Assembly (NCBI GenBank): GCA_020629995.1
Contig: JAHDCH010000095.1
Location: 2,310 to 8,718, forward strand
Reading direction: 5' to 3'
Origin: Pseudaestuariivita sp.
Lineage (GTDB): Bacteria; Pseudomonadota; Alphaproteobacteria; Rhodobacterales; Rhodobacteraceae
Length of the DNA stretch: 6,409 nucleotides
The position numbers and the translations under genes are program-made. The notes under the pieces were generated by a model, which worked only from the letters and a program-made list of their open reading frames with translations, was not told the DNA's origin and made no database searches. Below are positions 1 through 6,409 of the stretch, one piece after another. How positions within the stretch are numbered: the stretch's first letter is position 1; the number at the start of each line of letters is the position of its first letter.

Positions 1-488
1 GCGCTGGCCACCTCGAAATGCAGCCGGTTGTTGAGGTTCTTCATCCGGATGCGGATGCTGTCCGTTTCGGGATGGTTTGGCGGGAACTCTGGGTCAAAGT
101 TCATGTGCGGGTACTGATCCGAATGGTACAGCTCGCAATACAGGCCCAGCCGCGCGTCGGGCCAGACGTCCTTCAGGAACATGCTCTCGCCCCAGCCGTG
201 ATGCGCCAGGATCACCGTCGGGTTCAGCCCCTTTTCCTTGAGCTGGCGCGCTGCGTTCATGCAGGCGTGGCCACGCAGGATTTTGGTTTCGAAATCCGAC
301 AGCCAGGGATGGATGCCCTGCGTGGACCCGCCCTTGATCTGATAGGGAATCACCCGCACGCCATTCCAGTTGGTCGGCTTTTCGACCTTGGGCGTCAGCG
401 CCACCACCATGTGCCCCGCCTTGGCCAGCGCCGGCGCCAGATGTTTGTACTGACCCGGAAAGTTCTGGTGGATGATAAGGATCTGCAT
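1..488 (-). CDS. Glycosyltransferase, family-4 type, N-terminal part (partial)
   Basis: This gene reads leftward from an ATG at 488 and is still open at the left edge, so 162 N-terminal residues are visible and the C-terminal part is missing. The protein starts MQILIIHQNFPGQYKHLAPA, followed by a stretch like AGHMVVALTP. That is the first beta-alpha unit of a GT-B fold and is typical of the Pfam group 'glycosyl transferase family 4 group' (Glyco_trans_4_3). Further family-like segments are ILAHHGWGESMFLKDVWP (about residues 93-110) and LGLYCELYHSD (about 114-124). Such enzymes transfer a sugar from a nucleotide-sugar donor in the cytoplasm, usually for exopolysaccharide or surface glycans. 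The donor-binding domain (Glycos_transf_1) should lie outside the window, so donor, acceptor and retaining mechanism cannot be read here. There is no signal peptide or membrane segment. The Shine-Dalgarno is weak (AGGG, close to the ATG). The gene is divergent from leuS, with a candidate promoter at 523-551. The family is fairly sure; the substrate is unknown. Confidence 0.82.
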   Translation of the reverse strand, partial: MQILIIHQNFPGQYKHLAPALAKAGHMVVALTPKVEKPTNWNGVRVIPYQIKGGSTQGIHPWLSDFETKILRGHACMNAARQLKEKGLNPTVILAHHGWGESMFLKDVWPDARLGLYCELYHSDQYPHMNFDPEFPPNHPETDSIRIRMKNLNNRLHFEVAS

Positions 489-522
489 ACGCCCTGCCCG
501 GATTAACGCCCTGTTTCGCCCG

Positions 523-551
523 GTTATAGACACGGGGGTGCCAAACGGCAA
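523..551 (-). promoter_or_regulatory. Candidate sigma-70 promoter for the glycosyltransferase gene
   Basis: Read on the minus strand, TTGCCG (551-546) is followed after exactly 17 bp by TATAAC (528-523). Both hexamers are one or two mismatches from the TTGACA/TATAAT consensus. Transcription would begin near position 516, giving a leader of about 28 nt before the ATG at 488. A/T-rich hexamers are rare in this high-GC intergenic region, which raises the weight of the match. It remains a pattern match only. Confidence 0.42.
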
Positions 552-611
552 AGCCTCCCCACTGGACCCCGGCACGCGCGCGCCGTAAACCTGCCGCGCA
601 GCACGCAAGCC

Positions 612-615
612 GGAG
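612..615 (+). promoter_or_regulatory. Shine-Dalgarno site of leuS
   Basis: GGAG lies 8 nt upstream of the ATG at 624, a standard spacing. It supports this ATG as the leuS start; the protein then begins [16 protein letters not shown], as LeuRS proteins usually do. The rest of the 135-bp region 489-623 holds the divergent promoter candidate and no other gene that I can see. Confidence 0.7.
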
Positions 616-623
616 ACCTTCCC

Positions 624-3171
<2,548 letters not shown>

Positions 3172-3182
<11 letters not shown>

Positions 3183-3699
3183 CCCAAAGACCTCCCGCCC
3201 CGGGCGTGACCCGGGGCCTCTTGCCCGCCGGACCCTTCTGGCGCTTGGCGCGGGCGCGCTTGTGGCGTCCTGCGGCTTTACGCCCGCCTATGGCCCCCAG
3301 GGGGGTGCGGCGCGGCTGCAAAACGCTGTTCTGGTGCGCGCGCCGGACACCCCGCTGGCGTACCTTCTGACCCGACGGCTCGAAGAGCGTCTGGGCCGCG
3401 CGGCCTCGCCCGCCTATGCGCTGGACTACACCCTGCGCACCCGCACCGCGGGCACCGCCGATTCGGGCGGCTCGACCCGGCAACAGATCACCGGGTCCGC
3501 CACATGGTCGCTCAAGCAGATCGGGACCACGATCGTTCTGGCCGAAGGGCGGGCCGAGAATTTCACCGGTTATTCCAACACCGGCGCGACCGTGTCCGAA
3601 ACGGCGGCGCGGGATGATGCCCGCGAGCGCCTGATGACCATTCTTGCCGACCAGATCACCGACCAGCTGATCCTGTCGGCCACCGACCTGCCGCAATGA
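3172..3699 (+). CDS. lptE: LPS-assembly outer-membrane lipoprotein LptE
   Basis: The product is a 175-residue lipoprotein of the LptE (formerly RlpB) family. LptE plugs and supports the LptD beta-barrel, which inserts lipopolysaccharide into the outer leaflet of the outer membrane. The N-terminus has twin arginines (R19-R20), a short hydrophobic segment ([13 protein letters not shown]) and a lipobox ending in C34, followed by GFTPAYG, which matches the CGF-P-YG start of mature LptE. The mature chain is about 142 residues. The rest has the family's look: alternating beta-strands and helices, and a C-terminal helix ([23 protein letters not shown]). The start is TTG at 3172. An in-frame TGA at 3166-3168 rules out anything further upstream, and the next in-frame GTG falls too close to the lipobox to leave a signal peptide. 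There is no clear Shine-Dalgarno, and the gene overlaps leuS by 11 nt, so translation is probably coupled to leuS termination. Family identity rests on the lipobox motif, size and gene order, since LptE sequences diverge strongly. Confidence 0.9.
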
Positions 3700-4697
3700 A
3701 GCTCAAAAGCCACGAGGTCTCGACCTTTATCGCCCGTCCGCGCAGCGACGCGCCCGGCGCGCTGATCTACGGCGCGGACGCGATGCGCGTGGCGCTGAAA
3801 CGGCAGGACATGATCGCCGCCATCCTTGGCCCGAATGGCGAGGAAGAGATGCGGCTGACGCGGATGTCGGGCGCTGATTTGCGCAAGGATGCGGCCCAGC
3901 TTCTGGATGCGGTCAAGGCGCAAGGGTTCTTTCCCGGCCCCCGCGTCGCCTTTGTCGAAGAGGCGACCGACGGCATTGCCAAGGCGGTGGCCGCCGCGCT
4001 GGACGACTGGCAACCGGGTGATGCCCAGATCGTGGTGACAGCGGGCCAGCTGACGCCCCGCTCGGCCCTGCGCAAACTTTTCGAAAGCCACCCCTCGGCC
4101 CCCGCTCTGCCAATCTATGACGATCCCATGGGCCGCGACCAGATCGAGGCCGAGCTGAAACGCGCCGGCCTGCCCTTGCCGGACCGCGATGAGATGAGCC
4201 ATCTTCTGGCTCTGGCGGGCGAGCTGGAGCCCGGCGACATGCGCCAGACGCTCGACAAGCTGAGCCTTTACAAGCGCGGCGATGACACGCCCCTGACCTC
4301 GGACGACATTTCCGCCTGCGCCCCCGCCTCGACCGAAGGCGATGTGGATGATGTTCTGGCCATCGTCGGCGATGCGCGTGCCCAGGAGCTGGGACCGGTG
4401 CTGCGCAAACTGCAGGCGCAGGGCGTCACCCCCGTGACGCTGACCATCGGGGCGACGCGGCATTTCCGCACGCTGCATGCTCTGGCCGCCGGGGCCAACC
4501 CGCGCCTGCCCGGCAATTTCAAGGTCAAGGAGCGGATGCAGCGGCAGGCGCGCAGCTGGGGCGTCTACAAGCTGGAACAGGCTCTGGCCGTGCTGACCGA
4601 CACCGACCTCGCCCTGCGCTCGGGTGGGCAGACCGCGCCGCAAATGGCCCTGGTCGAGCGTGCTCTGATCCGCCTGGCGATGCTGGGCCGGACCTAG
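3696..4697 (+). CDS. holA: DNA polymerase III subunit delta
   Basis: HolA (delta) is the wrench subunit of the clamp loader: it binds the beta sliding clamp and opens it so that it can be loaded on primed DNA. The predicted protein is 333 residues, the usual length (E. coli delta is about 343). The N-terminal segment GALIYGADAMRVALKRQDMI resembles the degenerate nucleotide-binding start of delta's AAA+-like domain I, and the segment PRVAFVEEATDGIAKAVAAAL follows. The middle region KLSLYKRGDDTPLTSDDISACAP (about residues 188-210) is the typical delta stretch 'KL.LY......I....V'. The C-terminal helical collar domain holds KVKERMQRQARSWG and ends with LVERALIRLAML. The ATG overlaps the lptE stop as ATGA (4 nt) and has no Shine-Dalgarno of its own, so translation is probably coupled. 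The order leuS-lptE-holA is shared with many other proteobacteria and strengthens both this call and the lptE call. Nothing is truncated. Confidence 0.95.
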   Translation: MKLKSHEVSTFIARPRSDAPGALIYGADAMRVALKRQDMIAAILGPNGEEEMRLTRMSGADLRKDAAQLLDAVKAQGFFPGPRVAFVEEATDGIAKAVAAALDDWQPGDAQIVVTAGQLTPRSALRKLFESHPSAPALPIYDDPMGRDQIEAELKRAGLPLPDRDEMSHLLALAGELEPGDMRQTLDKLSLYKRGDDTPLTSDDISACAPASTEGDVDDVLAIVGDARAQELGPVLRKLQAQGVTPVTLTIGATRHFRTLHALAAGANPRLPGNFKVKERMQRQARSWGVYKLEQALAVLTDTDLALRSGGQTAPQMALVERALIRLAMLGRT

Positions 4698-4704
4698 GGG
4701 CAAC

Positions 4705-4725
4705 GATGGGTCGAAACGACCCATC
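4705..4725 (+). terminator. Perfect 9-bp hairpin after holA; possible transcript end or intergenic repeat
   Basis: GATGGGTCG (4705-4713) and CGACCCATC (4717-4725) are exact reverse complements separated by AAA, starting 7 nt after the holA stop. This would form a very stable stem-loop in the operon's mRNA. No T-run follows (the next bases are CTACGCGAG), so it is not a classic intrinsic terminator. It may instead protect the 3' end, pause polymerase, or be one copy of a short palindromic intergenic repeat. The structure is certain; the role is inferred. Confidence 0.45.
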
Positions 4726-4765
4726 CTACGCGAGACCGCCTGTCAGGGCGGATGAGCAGGCAGGC

Positions 4766-4777
4766 GAACATGTGTTC
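4766..4777. promoter_or_regulatory. Short palindrome upstream of the metallo-hydrolase gene, possible operator
   Basis: GAACA and TGTTC are perfect inverted arms separated by TG, centred 63 bp before the start codon at 4835. The 2-nt gap is too tight for a full RNA hairpin, so a dimeric DNA-binding protein is the more natural reading. It also fits the form GAAC-N4-GTTC. No regulator gene lies in the window to pair with it. Confidence 0.25.
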
Positions 4778-4833
4778 TCCTAGGCTTGATCTTTTGGCCC
4801 ACTGTCCCGACATTCATGTCAAACGGAGAACAC
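4772..4833 (+). promoter_or_regulatory. 9-bp inverted repeat whose right arm covers the Shine-Dalgarno of the metallo-hydrolase gene
   Basis: GTGTTCTCC (4772-4780) is the exact reverse complement of GGAGAACAC (4825-4833). The right arm contains the whole Shine-Dalgarno (GGAGAA, 4825-4830) and stops one base before the ATG at 4835. If transcription starts upstream of 4772, the leader RNA could pair the two arms and hide the ribosome-binding site behind a 44-nt loop. The loop holds a further small inverted repeat, GACAT-TC-ATGTC (4809-4820). If the promoter lies inside the loop, the left arm is not transcribed and the repeat would matter only as DNA. The repeat is directly visible; regulation is inferred. 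Confidence 0.35.
4809..4820. promoter_or_regulatory. Second short palindrome just before the Shine-Dalgarno, possible operator
   Basis: GACAT and ATGTC are perfect inverted arms around TC, 14 bp upstream of the start codon at 4835. The centre is 43 bp from that of the 4766-4777 palindrome, about four helical turns. A protein bound here would block transcription or ribosome access. It could equally form a 4-bp RNA stem with a TTCA loop. The short arms mean chance is possible. Confidence 0.2.
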
Positions 4834-4834
4834 C

Positions 4835-5716
4835 ATGACCGCTGACCACGACTTTACGCGCGCACCCGATGTCACCGGGTTCTTTGACCCGGCCACCAAT
4901 ACGATCTCGTACGTTGTGGCTGACCCCGCCAGCGGCGCCTGCGCGGTGATCGACCCGGTGATGGACATCGACTATGCCGCCGGCCGCATCACCCACGACA
5001 GCAGCGACCGCATCATCGCCCATATCCGCGACAATGGCCTGACGCTCGAATGGGTGATCGAAAGCCATGTGCACGCCGACCACCTGTCGGGCGCGCCCTA
5101 TATCCAGCAGCAGCTGGGCGGCAAGATCGGCATCGGGGCCAAGATCACCGAAGTGCAGGAAACCTTTGGCAAGGTCTTTAACGAAGGCACCGAGTTTCAG
5201 CGCGACGGCTCGCAATTCGATGCCCTGTTCGAGGACGGCGACCGCTATACCATCGGCACCCTGCCGTGCTTTGCCATGCACACGCCGGGCCACACACCCG
5301 CCTGCATGGTGCATGTGATCGGCGACGCCGCCTTTGCCGGCGACACGCTGTTCATGCCCGATGGCGGCTCGGCCCGGTGCGACTTTCCCGGCGGCTCCGC
5401 CGAACAGCTTTACGATTCGATCCAGCGTGTGCTGGCCCTGCCCGATCATGTGCGCCTGTTCATCTGTCACGACTACGGCCCGGGCGGCCGCCAGATCGCG
5501 TGGGAGACAACTGTGGCCGAGCAAAAGGCCGCCAACATCCACGTGGGCGCGGGCAAGACCCGCGAGGATTTCGTCAAATTCCGCACCGAACGCGATGCGC
5601 AGCTGGCCATGCCAAAGCTGATCATCCCCTCGCTGCAGGTGAACATGCGCGCGGGCGAAGTGCCCAAGGACGCGGCGGGCAACCCTGTGCTGAAGGTGCC
5701 CGTCAACGGGCTCTGA
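4835..5716 (+). CDS. ETHE1/Blh-like MBL-fold hydrolase, probable persulfide (sulfur) dioxygenase
   Basis: The product is a 293-residue cytoplasmic metallo-beta-lactamase-fold protein with no signal peptide. All metal-site motifs are present: HVHADH at residues 78-83, H153 in HTPGH (149-153), D170 in AGDTLF, and H212 in ICHDYGPGG. MPDGGSARCDFPGG (174-187) matches the MPD-G-AR-DFPGG block of the Blh/ETHE1 group; R181 sits where human ETHE1 has its substrate-site GRTDF arginine. The N-terminal PVMDIDYAAGRI and C-terminal NIHVGAGKTREDFVKFRTERD...MPKLIIPSLQVN are typical of the Blh subgroup rather than of glyoxalase II or true beta-lactamases. Known members are mononuclear iron dioxygenases that oxidise glutathione persulfide to sulfite in sulfide detoxification. 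The start has GGAGAA 4 nt upstream. Blh genes often sit beside the regulator bigR or a sulfide:quinone reductase; neither is within this window. It is a single gene between the operon hairpin and a convergent gene. Fold is near certain; the reaction is inferred by family. Confidence 0.9.
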   Translation: MTADHDFTRAPDVTGFFDPATNTISYVVADPASGACAVIDPVMDIDYAAGRITHDSSDRIIAHIRDNGLTLEWVIESHVHADHLSGAPYIQQQLGGKIGIGAKITEVQETFGKVFNEGTEFQRDGSQFDALFEDGDRYTIGTLPCFAMHTPGHTPACMVHVIGDAAFAGDTLFMPDGGSARCDFPGGSAEQLYDSIQRVLALPDHVRLFICHDYGPGGRQIAWETTVAEQKAANIHVGAGKTREDFVKFRTERDAQLAMPKLIIPSLQVNMRAGEVPKDAAGNPVLKVPVNGL

Positions 5717-5722
5717 CCATCC

Positions 5723-6409
5723 CTACCGGCGCGAGGCCCAGGTCTCGGCCCGGTCCACGACCGCCTTGTACCAAAGGTTCGCGGCCTGCAGGAACACGGG
5801 CTTGCCGCCTCCCGGATGCAACCACGATCCGCGCAGATGCGTGCGGGAATAAGCCGTCTCGCCCCTTGGATCACCCAGCGCCTGCCACGCGGCCTTGGCG
5901 CCCAGATAGGGCGCCATCACCGTGCCCGACCCCGAAAAGCCCATCGCCCAGTGCATCCCGGCCCCATCGCTGCCCACATTGGGCATATGGGTGAACGAAT
6001 ACCCGGTGTTGCCGGTCCAGACGTGGCTGATCCTTGTGCCTTCCAGCTGCGGCCAGACCTCGAGCATCGTGGCCCTCAGCCGTTCTGCCGCGCGGGTCAG
6101 GTCTATGTCGACCATCGCCGCGCGCCCTCCGTACAGGATGCGCGTGCCGTCCGGCGACAGGCGGAAATAGGAATGCCGCGCCCGCGTCTCGACCATCATC
6201 CGCCGCCCGGGCGCAAGCTGCCCCAAGAGGTTGGGCGACAGCGGCTCGGTCGCGATCAGGAACGACGGCAGGGCAAAGACCTTGCGGCTCAGTGCCGTGA
6301 ACGGCGGCTGCGTATAGCCATTGGTGGCCACCAGCACCTTGCCCGCCTCAACCTTGCCCTTCTGCGTCTCGACGCTTTGCGTGCCGCCGGGGCCGGGCCG
6401 GGGCAGGCC
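5723..6409 (-). CDS. FAD-dependent oxidoreductase, PuuB/DAO family, C-terminal part (partial)
   Basis: This gene reads leftward, enters through the right edge already in frame, and stops at TAG (5725-5723). The visible part is 228 C-terminal residues. It looks like the substrate and C-terminal FAD-contact half of a D-amino-acid-oxidase-type flavoprotein (DAO family): KVLVATNGYTQPP; LIATEPLS; RILYGGRA; HVWTGNTGYSFTHMPNVG; and GMHWAMGFSGSGTVMAPYLGAKAA, where the glycine-rich turn contacts the flavin. The blocks ATEPLS, YGG, WTGN and G-SG resemble gamma-glutamylputrescine oxidase (PuuB) and related amine or amino-acid oxidases, which oxidise C-N bonds and pass electrons to oxygen. The N-terminal GxGxxG nucleotide-binding motif must lie outside the window. 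The stop codon is only 6 bp from that of the convergent metallo-hydrolase gene, and no shared terminator hairpin is evident. Substrate specificity cannot be assigned; family placement is confident. Confidence 0.87.
   Translation of the reverse strand, partial: GLPRPGPGGTQSVETQKGKVEAGKVLVATNGYTQPPFTALSRKVFALPSFLIATEPLSPNLLGQLAPGRRMMVETRARHSYFRLSPDGTRILYGGRAAMVDIDLTRAAERLRATMLEVWPQLEGTRISHVWTGNTGYSFTHMPNVGSDGAGMHWAMGFSGSGTVMAPYLGAKAAWQALGDPRGETAYSRTHLRGSWLHPGGGKPVFLQAANLWYKAVVDRAETWASRR

Noticed and set aside
18..506. 162-codon plus-strand open frame at the left end
   Set aside because: It is the complement of the glycosyltransferase gene. The minus-strand reading gives a coherent GT-B N-terminus; this frame gives none.
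3570..4724. 384-codon minus-strand open frame opposite holA
   Set aside because: It is antisense to a confident HolA and has the same G/H/R/Q-rich shadow composition, with no recognisable motif. Its start also falls in the hairpin after holA.
4736..4751. Small hairpin CCGCC / GGCGG between holA and the metallo-hydrolase gene
   Set aside because: Five GC pairs with a 6-nt loop arise often by chance at this base composition, and no T-run follows.
4787..4816. TGATC at 4787-4791 as a -35 element of a Rhodobacter RpoE-type (singlet-oxygen) promoter, or CTTG at 4785 as an RpoH-type -35
   Set aside because: At the expected 17-19 bp spacing, the downstream sequence (around 4806-4816) does not resemble the A/T-rich -10 of either class.
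5266..5994. 242-codon plus-strand open frame spanning the 3' end of the metallo-hydrolase gene and its convergent neighbour
   Set aside because: It is out of frame with the MBL protein and antisense to the oxidoreductase. The translation is R/P/G/H-rich without motifs.

Overview
The window is high-GC DNA that reads like the chromosome of an alphaproteobacterium, most likely a Rhodobacteraceae/Roseobacter-group member. The evidence is the strong G/C bias at third codon positions, the leuS-lptE-holA gene order, and the style of the lipoprotein signal and HolA sequences. The lineage is an inference from protein flavour; no rRNA or other marker is present.

Layout, left to right. (1) Positions 1-488, minus strand: the N-terminal half of a family-4-type glycosyltransferase that runs off the left edge. 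(2) Positions 489-623: a 135-bp divergent intergenic region with a plausible sigma-70 promoter firing leftward and the leuS ribosome-binding site on the right. (3) Positions 624-4697, plus strand: a tight three-gene operon of leuS (leucyl-tRNA synthetase), lptE (LPS-assembly lipoprotein) and holA (DNA polymerase III delta). Its reading frames overlap by 11 and 4 nt, so translation is probably coupled. (4) Positions 4698-4834: a 137-bp intergenic region with a perfect 9-bp hairpin just after holA, two short palindromes, and a 9-bp inverted repeat whose right arm covers the Shine-Dalgarno of the next gene. (5) Positions 4835-5716, plus strand: an ETHE1/Blh-like metallo-beta-lactamase-fold enzyme, probably a persulfide (sulfur) dioxygenase. 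(6) Positions 5723-6409, minus strand: the C-terminal part of a PuuB-like FAD-dependent amine/amino-acid oxidoreductase, convergent with the preceding gene and leaving the window on the right.

The central operon joins translation, outer-membrane biogenesis and replication. It is housekeeping and conserved widely in proteobacteria. The flanking genes (glycosyltransferase, sulfur-oxidising hydrolase, amine oxidase) are independent metabolic or envelope functions. I see no mobile element, CRISPR array, tRNA, rRNA or defence system, and no evidence of a wholly new multi-gene system. The least ordinary signal is the structured 5' region of the metallo-hydrolase gene.
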